Shown: positions 41,193-49,125 of the stretch, one piece after another
Layout of the letters: each line of letters begins with the position of its first letter
Numbering within the stretch: position 1 is the first letter of the stretch
DNA from: Bordetella genomosp. 13
GTDB taxonomy: Bacteria; Pseudomonadota; Gammaproteobacteria; Burkholderiales; Burkholderiaceae_B
NCBI RefSeq assembly: GCF_007679965.1
Contig: NZ_VEHL01000013.1
Span: 1 to 64,000, forward strand
DNA length: 64,000 nucleotides
Reading direction: 5' to 3'
Position numbers and translations under genes: made by a program
The notes under the pieces: generated by a model
Told to the model about the DNA's origin: nothing
The model's database searches: none
What the model saw: only the letters and a program-made list of their open reading frames with translations

Positions 41193-42215
41193 CTAGGTCG
41201 CAGCCTGCACCGTCACCCAGTAGCGGGTACGGCTTCGCACGCTTACGGGCAGCGTCTTGCGCAGCATGTCCAGCACGCGCTCCGTGTCGTCCACGGGGAA
41301 GATGCCGGATACCGCAAGTTCGGCGACCGCGGCGTCGCAACCGAGGTACCCGCTGCGATACCGCGCAAGCTCGGCGACGAACTCGCCCAGCGGCATTCGA
41401 TGGACGACCAGCATTCCGTTGGACCAGGCACCAGCCGCGGGGTCGGCCTGCATGCTGTCCAGTAGTTGCCACCGGTCGAAGCGCGCCTGCCGGCCCGCGT
41501 CCACCACGAAGGATTCGGCCTGTGCCTCGGCGGGCTGGACCTCGACCGCGCCATGCAGGACGCTGAGCAGGCACTCGTCCTCGCGCTGTCGAACGGTAAA
41601 GCGCGTACCCAGGGCACGCAGACGGCCTTGGGCCGTCTCGACCAGGAATGGCCGCATGGCCGAGGACGCTCCCCGGTCCTGGCCGGTGGTAACCAGCATC
41701 TCGCCGCGCACCATGTGCAGCAGGCGGCGCTGCTCGTCGAAGCGGATATTGACGGCGCTGTCGGTATTGAGCACGACTTCCCCGCCATCGGCCAGGGCGA
41801 TGCGGCGGCGCTCGCCAATGGCAGTGCGATAGTCGGCCCGCCACGCCTGCCAGCCAGTGCTGCCCTGCAGCGCCCAGACACCTGCCGCGGACACCGCGCC
41901 GCCCGCGAGCATGCGCAGCGCGCGACGGCGACCTGCGCTCATGGCAGCGTCCGGCTGCACGAGCGTCGAGTGGGCGATGGCCGGGTTGACCTGCCGCAGG
42001 CACACGCCCATCTCTTGCACGTGAGCCCAGGCCCGAGCGTGCGCGCTGTCGGCCTCCAGCCAGGCGCGCCACTGCTCGCGGGTCTGCTGCGTCGCCTGCG
42101 GCGCATCCAATGCGATAAGCCAGCGCACCGCCGCCTTGCTGACCGCAACGGGGATGGGGGCACCGTGCACACGGGGCATCATCGGGATGTTGGCGGGTGT
42201 CTCCATCGCGATCAA
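41193..42215 (-). CDS. FecR-type transmembrane anti-sigma regulator
   Basis: 340 residues. N-terminal cytoplasmic anti-sigma region (WLIALDAPQATQQTREQWRA, then WLEADSAHARAWAHV), one membrane helix near 95 (LRMLAGGAVSAAGVWALQG), then the FecR domain (DGGEVVLNTDSAVNIRFDEQ and GEMLVTTGQDRG) and a C-terminal STN-like part (VSGIFPVDDTERVLDMLRKT). It receives the signal from the receptor STN domain and activates FecI. It overlaps fecI by four bases and precedes the receptor by 114. Confidence 0.88.
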   Translation of the reverse strand: MIAMETPANIPMMPRVHGAPIPVAVSKAAVRWLIALDAPQATQQTREQWRAWLEADSAHARAWAHVQEMGVCLRQVNPAIAHSTLVQPDAAMSAGRRRALRMLAGGAVSAAGVWALQGSTGWQAWRADYRTAIGERRRIALADGGEVVLNTDSAVNIRFDEQRRLLHMVRGEMLVTTGQDRGASSAMRPFLVETAQGRLRALGTRFTVRQREDECLLSVLHGAVEVQPAEAQAESFVVDAGRQARFDRWQLLDSMQADPAAGAWSNGMLVVHRMPLGEFVAELARYRSGYLGCDAAVAELAVSGIFPVDDTERVLDMLRKTLPVSVRSRTRYWVTVQAAT

Positions 42216-42706
42216 CCGAAGCAGACTTGATGGACCGCGCGTTCGAGATAGCGCTGCACGGTGGCCACCGACACGTCAAGTGCCTGAGCGATCTCCACCT
42301 GCGTCATGCCTTCGACCTGATGCATCAGGAAAGCCTTGCGCGCCGCCATCTTCAGCTGCGACAGACGCCTGTCGATCTCGAACAGGGTTTCGAGCAGCAA
42401 GGCGCGCGTCTCGGGGCTGGGCACCTCGGGTTCGGGCAGCAGGGCCAGCGCGGCGAGATAGGCTTCCTCGACCTTGCGCCGCCGATAGAAGTTGGCGACC
42501 ACGCGCTTGGCGATGGTGGTGAGCAGTGCGCGAGGCTCCCGGATGCTCAGGGGCTCTTCGTTGGCCAGCAATTTCACGAACGTGTCCTGAGCCAGATCCG
42601 CGGCGTCGAAACTGTTGCCCATGCGGCCGCGCAGCCAGCCATGCAGCCAGCCGTGGTGCGCGTTGTATAGCGCTTCGATTTCGAGTGTGGAACGTTGATC
42701 GTGCAC
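42212..42706 (-). CDS. ECF sigma factor, FecI type
   Basis: 164 residues: region 2 (LYNAHHGWLHGWLRGRMGNS, FDAADLAQDTFVKLL) and region 4 (LFEIDRRLSQLKMAARKAFL with VEGMTQVEIAQALDVSVATV). FecI-like sigma factors drive the neighbouring TonB receptor gene when its siderophore is bound and are usually repressed by Fur. A weak Fur-box-like sequence is 29-47 bases upstream. First gene of the fecI-fecR-receptor set. Confidence 0.88.
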   Translation of the reverse strand: MHDQRSTLEIEALYNAHHGWLHGWLRGRMGNSFDAADLAQDTFVKLLANEEPLSIREPRALLTTIAKRVVANFYRRRKVEEAYLAALALLPEPEVPSPETRALLLETLFEIDRRLSQLKMAARKAFLMHQVEGMTQVEIAQALDVSVATVQRYLERAVHQVCFG

Positions 42707-42734
42707 AGTCGACAGCCCTGCTCAGGTATCAAAC

Positions 42735-42753
42735 AGTAATGAGAAACAGTGCT
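42735..42753. promoter_or_regulatory. Weak Fur-box-like sequence before fecI
   Basis: AGTAATGAGAAACAGTGCT matches 11 of 19 positions of the Fur consensus GATAATGATAATCATTATC and lies where iron repression of fecI would act. The rest of the 42707-43015 gap shows no gene. Confidence 0.3.
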
Positions 42754-43015
42754 AATTATGCATCAACGTGATGGTTCGTGTTCGGGGCGCCTTTCTGGCT
42801 GGCTACGGAAGCAGGTCGGGCGTGGGGGCCTCCTAGGTGGACGCGGGAAGCGGCCTCCGCGCCTGACCTCTTCGGGCTCTCCGGTGAGCGACGCAATTCG
42901 GAAGGGGAGGCAGTGCCGACAGCTATGGTCGACGGCCGCCAAGCCAATACGCGGATATTGAGCGGCCATACGTATACTCGATCACCGCCCTCTCCGCAGC
43001 GAGCCTACCAATACC

Positions 43016-43597
43016 GTGGCAGACAATCAGTCAGCTTATGAGGCCCGACTTTGCCAGTTGGTCCAGACATCCGACTATTTGATGGCCGCGTTGCGAGCGG
43101 TGCATTCACTCGGCCTGTCCTCTTGGTGCATAGGCGCCGGGGTCATTCGCACAATGGTTTGGGACGCGCTGCATGGATTCGCGGAGCCAACCAAGGTGGG
43201 CGACGTGGATGTCGCTTACTTCGATGCAGGCGCAGCGTCGAAGCTGGATGGTGAATTGCAAGCGCGGCTGTCCATCCTGCTTCCCGGCGTTTGCTGGGAA
43301 GTCACGAATCAAGCCAACGTGCATGAGTGGCTTGTCGACGCATCGGGAAAGCCCGTACCGCCATTGACATCGTTGCAAGATGGCGTGGGGACATGGCCCG
43401 AGTATGCAACCTGCGTCGGGGTGTACTTGGATGAGCAAGGCTTCGTGAACTTGATTGCACCGCACGGGTTGGATGATCTGTTCGAACTGCGCGTTCGACA
43501 CAACCCTCGCCGTGCCAGTGCGAGCACGTTTGCCAGGCGGATTCAAGCGAAGCAGTTTGGCGCACGATGGCCGGGGGTGACGATTTGCATGCCGTAG
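43016..43597 (+). CDS. Nucleotidyltransferase family protein
   Basis: 193 residues of the NTP_transf_6-like family. An N-terminal helix pair precedes CIGAGVIRTMVWDALHGFAE, then the catalytic-type acidic motif VGDVDVAYFD at about 60-69, and a C-terminal LDDLFELRVRHNPRR with KQFGARWPGV. The start is a GTG (no good ribosome site); the next in-frame ATG is 22 codons later. Members are found singly in many bacteria with unknown substrate. Sits in the accessory region between the iron module and the nuclease gene. Confidence 0.72.
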   Translation: MADNQSAYEARLCQLVQTSDYLMAALRAVHSLGLSSWCIGAGVIRTMVWDALHGFAEPTKVGDVDVAYFDAGAASKLDGELQARLSILLPGVCWEVTNQANVHEWLVDASGKPVPPLTSLQDGVGTWPEYATCVGVYLDEQGFVNLIAPHGLDDLFELRVRHNPRRASASTFARRIQAKQFGARWPGVTICMP

Positions 43598-43633
43598 CAA
43601 GTCAGGCGGTAGGTGACGTCTACTTCTTCGATA

Positions 43634-43658
43634 GGCTGCTGTCGGCCAAAAGCAGTCC
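43634..43658. repeat. TGGCCGA hairpin element, copy B
   Basis: On the minus strand GGACTGCTTTTGGCCGACAGCAGCC. CTGCT and AGCAG pair around a loop with TGGCCGA. Same family as 38035-38059 and 45027-45054. Confidence 0.55.
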
Positions 43659-43790
43659 GTCGGTAGCGCCCCAGTATTCTCGGGATAGCTGGCGTTCGCG
43701 GCCATAAACAATCTGCCTCAGCCATTCGGTGTCCAGCGTAGCTTTCCACGCAGGAGTATCGCTGGCTCAGCCCAACTGCTATCGTGCAGC

Positions 43791-44978
43791 ATGGCCACCA
43801 CTCGCACCATTGGACCCCTGCACTTCGAAGACCTAGATCCGAAGAGATTCGAAGACCTTGTGCGACAGATGGCCTACGAGTTCAAGCCATGGCGGCGACT
43901 CGAGGCCACTGGGCGTTCAGGCAGCGACGATGGGTTCGATGCTCGAGGCTACGAAATCGTCGCTAGTGACGCTCAGCCCTCTGCTTCACCGGAAGAAGGC
44001 GAAACGGTCGAGGAGCCATCGACTCTTAACGAGGGCAACGATGACAGGCTCTGGCTCATTCAGTGCAAACGTGAGCGGGCAATTGGGCCTAAGGCGTTGG
44101 TCAAGTACTTGGAAGACACCGTGCTAGGCCCGGATGAGAAGCTGCACGGACTTGTGTTCACGGCGGCCTGCGATTTCTCAAAAACGGCCCGCGACCACTT
44201 CGCGAAGAAGTGCCGTGAGATGAACTTGGAGGAGTGGCATCTGTGGGGCAAGGCTGAGCTCGAGGATAGGCTCTTCCGCCCCGAGAACGATCACCTTCTG
44301 TTTGCCTACTTCGGCTTTTCACTTTCCATCCGTCGGCGCTCCCAACGAGCCGACCTGCGGGCCCGCCTAACAATGAAGAGGAAGGCGAACCGCATGCTGA
44401 AAGACCAGTCCCACGCGTCGATATTGCTGCGCTCCCCCGATGCCACGGACTACCCGGACCCGGGCGACCTCGTTCACTTCAAGAAGAATCCGTTGTGGAT
44501 GGTGTGGCCGTACCGCGGTATGTCGCACGATGGGCTCAAGTTCTGCGTGCAGCGCTACTTCGCGTACCTCTCTGACGACGGCAAATCATGGGACGCGGCG
44601 ATGGCTATAAATGATGCGAGAGGCCGTGCACACGATGACCCTTGGTTGGGCGAAGACCTGCACTATGAGAAACGGCAGCCCATCTATGAGTTCTGGGACA
44701 AGATTCCGGAGGCAAACAAGGCATGGCTCGAAGTCGTCGGTATCTTGCCGTTTGAGGACATCTTAGATATTGACGACCTCGGCGACGAATACGTGCGAAC
44801 TCCGCACGTCTACGCTCCGTTTGCTCCCGGGAGGCACGGTCCTTTCAAAGGGTATATCGCCGAGGTTGAGACCATTGGTCAGTGGGGGCGACGATCTTTC
44901 TATGCCCAAACGATGACGGACGGCCGCGTCGAGTACTTCCCTGAAGAGTTCCGCGAACTCGATGACGACAGTAAATGA
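43791..44978 (+). CDS. Mrr-like PD-(D/E)xK nuclease, stand-alone
   Basis: 395 residues. The N-terminal ~190 residues carry a restriction-endonuclease-like core: FEDLDPKRFEDLVRQMAYEF with Glu21, GRSGSDDGFDARG with Asp50, and LWLIQCKRER with Gln91-x-Lys93, the E...D...QxK order of Mrr-type enzymes. The rest (ILPFEDILDIDDLGDEYVRT, VYAPFAPGRHGPFKGYIAEV) is of unknown fold and may bind a target or sense a signal. No methylase or helicase is adjacent, so it would be a methyl-dependent or otherwise conditional enzyme, possibly anti-phage. Less GC-rich than neighbours. Confidence 0.65.
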   Translation: MATTRTIGPLHFEDLDPKRFEDLVRQMAYEFKPWRRLEATGRSGSDDGFDARGYEIVASDAQPSASPEEGETVEEPSTLNEGNDDRLWLIQCKRERAIGPKALVKYLEDTVLGPDEKLHGLVFTAACDFSKTARDHFAKKCREMNLEEWHLWGKAELEDRLFRPENDHLLFAYFGFSLSIRRRSQRADLRARLTMKRKANRMLKDQSHASILLRSPDATDYPDPGDLVHFKKNPLWMVWPYRGMSHDGLKFCVQRYFAYLSDDGKSWDAAMAINDARGRAHDDPWLGEDLHYEKRQPIYEFWDKIPEANKAWLEVVGILPFEDILDIDDLGDEYVRTPHVYAPFAPGRHGPFKGYIAEVETIGQWGRRSFYAQTMTDGRVEYFPEEFRELDDDSK

Positions 44979-45491
44979 GCAAGGGCACCGACGTGGGTCA
45001 TGTTGCGAGTGCAGTTGTTCGTCGCAGGCTACTATCGGCCACAAGCGGCAGGTCATGGCTGACTGCTTCACGGCAACGACGTGTCGAGCAGACTGCATCT
45101 GCCGATGAGGAGCGTCAGTGTCGGCCAAGCTCTCGCATACGTCTGGATCCGTCGAAATGGAAGCATCAGTGAATACAGCAGATGTCGATCCAACCTGATT
45201 GCGCCGTAACACTGGCGACGTAGACGAATCCTGCACGGTGCTATGCGGATGGCAGATCTGAGTTGGCTTGGCGGGTGAAGCGAGTGGCCGCTGCGGGTCG
45301 ATTGCAGTCAGTCGTACCACCTACCCTCAGCTTACGTTTATACATCTCGTATTAACTCCGCAGGCTGGGCAGGCACCAGCTCACATATGCGCGCGTCCCA
45401 TTAGCCTCTACTTCAAGACCGCCCTATCGTCGACCCTGAGTATTAGCATCCTCATGTTTGGCTAGGCGTCTCGTCACCTCCGGTCTGATTT
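44979..45491. other. 513-base gap without a gene
   Basis: No convincing coding frame on either strand. It holds hairpin-element copy C at 45027-45054 and a related partial string around 45119-45131 (GTGTCGGCCAAGC). The remainder looks like decayed sequence. Confidence 0.5.
45027..45054. repeat. TGGCCGA hairpin element, copy C
   Basis: On the minus strand the core is CCGCTTGTGGCCGATAGTAGCC, preceded by GACCTG. It shares GTGGCCGATAG and the flanking GC steps with copies A and B; stem pairing is weaker. Confidence 0.45.
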
Positions 45492-46223
45492 ATGCGCCAT
45501 GCCAAAAAAACCTTCCTCGCCTGCCTCTGTCCTCGCGAGAAGAAATGGCAGTTAGACAGGCTGCTACCCGCCGCAGGCGACGTCGCACTATTCGGCTGGA
45601 ACATCGGCCCGCAGATCGACGGCGGCATGCCGCCGACTGTCGGTGCCCACCTTGCCGAAGCATTGACGTCTGTCGCTCGCGTCACTTTCCAACGAGCGGC
45701 GCCAGCGCGCACAGCATCAACCGACTGGGCCACTGAAGACGGTACGGAAGTACGGACGTTGCCTCACAAGAGCCTGGCGAACCTCGCCAGGAGAATCCTA
45801 GGCCGCCCTCAACGCGGAATCAACATGGTGTCGACTCGCCATGCCGACTGGGCGGCAACGCTGTTTCACGAAGGCGAATGGTCTTGGGATCTCCAGGGCC
45901 AGTTCGTGTTGTTATCAAAGCCCGATGCTCCACCGCCCGACATCGATCGCAGCAAACTGCTGTCCATTTACTACGATGACGGCGATTGGGCGGAACACTT
46001 ACCTGACCTACGAGCGATGGGCGTCGTTGGCGTGCTCCGCCCCGGCGTAGATGGTGACGTGTTCGGCGTGCTGTTCCTCGCATCCGATTTCAAAGAGGCG
46101 CTACTGCAAGCCCTCGAACGCCAGGCGCAGCGGGCCGGCTACACCTGGCTGCAACTATCGGAAGACGAGTTCACAGAAGCACTTTCGCGGCCTGTTGCTA
46201 TTCCAGGCGGCGTGCACGGATAA
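45492..46223 (+). CDS. Unrecognised 243-residue protein
   Basis: No family recognised. The protein starts MRHAKKTFLACLCPREKKWQ, is soluble, and has a rather regular alternation of hydrophobic strands and helices (ALFGWNIGPQIDGGMPPTVG; VVGVLRPGVDGDVFGVLFLA; FKEALLQALERQAQRAGYTW). No signal peptide, membrane helix or nuclease motif. It lies between a decayed gap and an SDR gene on the other strand, at the right edge of the accessory region. The start has no clear ribosome site. Confidence 0.5.
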   Translation: MRHAKKTFLACLCPREKKWQLDRLLPAAGDVALFGWNIGPQIDGGMPPTVGAHLAEALTSVARVTFQRAAPARTASTDWATEDGTEVRTLPHKSLANLARRILGRPQRGINMVSTRHADWAATLFHEGEWSWDLQGQFVLLSKPDAPPPDIDRSKLLSIYYDDGDWAEHLPDLRAMGVVGVLRPGVDGDVFGVLFLASDFKEALLQALERQAQRAGYTWLQLSEDEFTEALSRPVAIPGGVHG

Positions 46224-46232
46224 CTCCCCCTG

Positions 46233-47003
46233 TCAAAACCCACCCCGTACGTCCATCAAGCACCCGGTCACATACGACGCAGCCGGCGATGCCAGCCATA
46301 GCACCGCTTCCGCCACCTCTTCCGCCGTCCCCATCCGCCCCATCGGGATCGCCTTGACCATCGCCGCCAACGCCTCCGGCGCGCGTTGCGCATGGATCTC
46401 TGTGTCGATCACCCCCGGCCGCACGGCATTCACGCGTATGCCTTCGCCCGCGAGCTCCTTCGCCAATCCCACCGTCATCGTATCCATCGCGCCCTTGGAT
46501 GCCGCGTAGTGCACCCAGGTCCCCGGCGCGCCCATCACCGATGCGCCCGATGACACGTTGACGATCACCCCGCCCTCGCCGCCCTGCCGCGTGGACATCC
46601 GCCGAACCGCCTCGCGCGCGGCGATGAAAGCCCCGAACACGTTTACCTGCAGTACCTGCGCCAACGCATCGCCGCGCAGGTCGGCAAGGCGCGACACGCC
46701 GCCCGTCAGCCCGGCGTTGTTGACCAGCACCGCCACCTTGCCCAATGCATCGATGCGTTGGAACGCGTCGCACACGGCCGCCTCATCGCCCACGTCGGCC
46801 TGGATGGCCCAGGCCTGCCGACCGGCGACGGCTTCGATCTCCTTCACCAGGCGTTCAGCGGCCTCGGCGTCCTGCCGGTAAAGTATGACCACCGGATACG
46901 TCCGCGCGGCCATTCGCGCGATCTGCGCGCCAATGCCGCGGCTGCCGCCGGTGATGACGAAAAGGCCTTGCTGCCGAGTGGATGCTGCGGATACTTCAGA
47001 CAT
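46233..47003 (-). CDS. SDR oxidoreductase (FabG-like)
   Basis: 256 residues. The Rossmann motif GGSRGIG near 20, NNAG in VAVLVNNAGLTGG, catalytic Ser in IVNVSSGASVMG, YxxxK in VHYAASKGAMD, and PGVIDTEI after it. NADP-dependent reduction of a ketone or 3-oxoacyl substrate is likely. The start at 47003 (MSEVSAASTRQQGLFV) has GGAG upstream; an in-frame start ten codons earlier is possible. Divergent from a LysR regulator that probably controls it. Confidence 0.86.
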   Translation of the reverse strand: MSEVSAASTRQQGLFVITGGSRGIGAQIARMAARTYPVVILYRQDAEAAERLVKEIEAVAGRQAWAIQADVGDEAAVCDAFQRIDALGKVAVLVNNAGLTGGVSRLADLRGDALAQVLQVNVFGAFIAAREAVRRMSTRQGGEGGVIVNVSSGASVMGAPGTWVHYAASKGAMDTMTVGLAKELAGEGIRVNAVRPGVIDTEIHAQRAPEALAAMVKAIPMGRMGTAEEVAEAVLWLASPAASYVTGCLMDVRGGF

Positions 47004-47180
47004 GATGAACTCCGTATGCGGGCATGACGCCACGCGTTATCCTTGCCGCGCGCGCGCCACGCGATGCGATGCGACGATGCGACAACGAAACAAAGCGGCG
47101 ACGCATCGAAGCAATGAAGCACCGCAGCACCCCAGCGCCGCCACGACAAGGCCAATGAAAAAACACAAAAGGAGACGCCC

Positions 47181-48092
47181 ATGGACATCAACAAACTGGA
47201 CCTGAATCTCCTGAAAATCTTCGACTCCGTCTATCGCCTGAGAAACCTCACCGAGGTAGCCAAGGAGGTCAATCTCAGCCAACCCGCGGTCAGCCACGCG
47301 CTCGCCCGCCTGCGCGAAGCCCTCTCCGACCGCCTGTTCGTGCGCACGCCCAGCGGCTTCGAGCCCACCGAGCGTTGCGAGCGCCTGGCGCCGCCCGTGC
47401 GGGCCGCGCTGGAGACGATCAAGGACTCGCTGATCGACTCGTCGAACTTCCGGCCCGAGGACTGCACGCGGGAGTTCCGCCTGCTGCTGTCCGACGTGGG
47501 CGAGATGCTGCTGGCGCCGGCGCTGATGAGCCGGCTGCGCGAAGAAGCCCCGCAAGTGAAGCTGGCCATCTTCCAGGCCCCACGTTCCAGCTATGAGCGC
47601 ATGCTGCGGGATCGCGAGGTGGACATTGCGGTGGGTCACCTGAACATGCCGCGGCAGACGATGCGCAAGCAGTCGCTGTTCCAGGACGGCTGCGTGGTGC
47701 TGCGACGCAAGCAGCGCGGACGCATGAAGCCGCTTACCCGCGAGGTTTTCGAGCAGAGCTATCACGCGATGATCATGCCGCCGGACGATCCGGTGGAAGA
47801 GAACCTGGCGGACCTGCACGTGTCGCGCAAGATCATGCTGCGCATCCCCAATTACTTCGCGCTGCCCGAGGTGATCGGCACGTCCGACCTGTTGGCCACG
47901 GTGCCCTCGCGCATCGGCCGGCACCTGGGCGGACGGGCCTCGCTGGAGATCCATCCCCTGCCCTTTCCCGGGCCGGTGTTCGACGTGCACATGTACTGGC
48001 ACACGCGGCATGACGATGATCCGGCGCACACGTGGCTGCGCGGCATTTTCCTGGAGCTGTTCCAGTCGCCTCGCGACGAAACAGCGCAGTAA
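47181..48092 (+). CDS. LysR-family regulator (aromatic subgroup)
   Basis: 303 residues: N-terminal MDINKLDLNLLKIFDSVYRL with a winged helix NLTEVAKEVNLSQPAVSHAL. The effector domain begins EFRLLLSDVGEMLLAPALM, like the NahR/LinR/NodD subgroup. AAAGGAG precedes the ATG. It is divergent from the SDR gene at 46233-47003 and convergent with the seven-gene cluster ending at 48285; it may control the former. Confidence 0.86.
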   Translation: MDINKLDLNLLKIFDSVYRLRNLTEVAKEVNLSQPAVSHALARLREALSDRLFVRTPSGFEPTERCERLAPPVRAALETIKDSLIDSSNFRPEDCTREFRLLLSDVGEMLLAPALMSRLREEAPQVKLAIFQAPRSSYERMLRDREVDIAVGHLNMPRQTMRKQSLFQDGCVVLRRKQRGRMKPLTREVFEQSYHAMIMPPDDPVEENLADLHVSRKIMLRIPNYFALPEVIGTSDLLATVPSRIGRHLGGRASLEIHPLPFPGPVFDVHMYWHTRHDDDPAHTWLRGIFLELFQSPRDETAQ

Positions 48093-48148
48093 GAAGCGCC
48101 GCTGGAGCGCTGACTTCGCTCCAGCGCTGCCCTCCGGGTCTGGCGCAA

Positions 48149-48246
48149 GAGTCTCTGCCAGAAGCACCGGCTTCGCATGGCCCTGCCTCCAATCCTACGC
48201 GGCGAGAATCTCCGCCAGAGGTACCGGCTTCGCATGCCCCCGCCTC
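48149..48246. repeat. Two-copy imperfect tandem repeat (57-base period)
   Basis: Copies at 48149-48189 and 48206-48246 share CCGGCTTCGCATG and about 35 of 41 bases, in the gap between convergent LysR and HpaI-like genes. Each unit contains CCAGA and GGCTTCGC. Function unknown. Confidence 0.6.
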
Positions 48247-48284
48247 GGTAGGCCGCCGCACCCGCCAGCCTCGCACGGCACAAC

Positions 48285-49115
48285 TTACGACGCAGCCCCG
48301 TAAACATCCCCGCCAGACGCTCGACCCTCGACCGCCCCCGCCTCTCCCCCCGCCTTGAACCGCCGCGCCAGCGCCCGCCCCGCGCCCACCAACAAGGACG
48401 TATCCACGCCGACGGCCACGAATTGAGCCCCCGCGTCGAGGTAGACGCGCGCCACCGCCGGATCCGCCATCAGCACGCCCGCCGCACGACCGGCGGCGCG
48501 AACCCTCCGAATGCCATCCAGAATGGCCTGCCGCACGGCGGGATGGTCGCCCTGCCCCCGATACCCCATCGACGCGGACAAATCCGCCGGCCCGAAGAAC
48601 ACCCCATCCACGCCCGGCACGGCCGCGATGCTATCCAGGTTCTCCATGGCCTGGGTGGTCTCGGCCTGCACCAGCAGGCACATCTGCGCGTCGGCCTGGT
48701 TGACGTAGTCCTGCACCTGGTTCCAGCGCGAGGCGCGCGCCAGGGCCGCGCCCATGCCGCGCACGCCCTCAGGCGGATAGCGCATGGCGCGGACCATGCT
48801 CTCGGCCTGCTCGGCGGTGTCGATCATGGGGATCAGCAGGGTTTGCGCGCCGACGTCCAGATACTGCTTGACCAGCGCCACGTCGCCGCGCACGGGGCGC
48901 ACCACGGGGGGCACCGGATACGGGGCGACGGCGCGCAGCTGGTCCAGCACGGTGCGCACGTCGTTGGGCGCGTGCTCGCCGTCCAGCAGCAGCCAGTCGA
49001 AGCCGCAGCCGGCCAGCAGCTCGGCGGCGTTGGCGTCGGCCAGGCCCACCCACAGGCCGATGCGCGATTCGCCGGCGCGCAGGGCGTCGCGAAAGGTGTT
49101 GCGCGGGATCTGCAT
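48285..49115 (-). CDS. HpcH/HpaI-family class II aldolase
   Basis: 276 residues. The (beta/alpha)8 aldolase hallmarks LLLDGEHAPNDV near 42-53, VQAETTQAMENLDSIAAVPG, and VFFGPADLSASMG near 170 contain the metal ligands Glu and Asp. HpaI cleaves 4-hydroxy-2-oxoheptanedioate to pyruvate and a semialdehyde; family members accept other hydroxy-oxo acids. Last gene of the MFS-FAH-NTF2-OCD-HpaH-cupin-HpaI cluster, where it would do the final retro-aldol step. Its C-terminus is extended with GEAGAVEGRASGG. Confidence 0.86.
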   Translation of the reverse strand: MQIPRNTFRDALRAGESRIGLWVGLADANAAELLAGCGFDWLLLDGEHAPNDVRTVLDQLRAVAPYPVPPVVRPVRGDVALVKQYLDVGAQTLLIPMIDTAEQAESMVRAMRYPPEGVRGMGAALARASRWNQVQDYVNQADAQMCLLVQAETTQAMENLDSIAAVPGVDGVFFGPADLSASMGYRGQGDHPAVRQAILDGIRRVRAAGRAAGVLMADPAVARVYLDAGAQFVAVGVDTSLLVGAGRALARRFKAGGEAGAVEGRASGGDVYGAAS

Positions 49116-49125
49116 CGTCGTCCCC

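Noticed and set aside
36538..46230. CRISPR array, prophage or complete integron in the accessory region
   Set aside because: No regularly spaced repeats, no phage structural genes and no integrase or recombinase seen.
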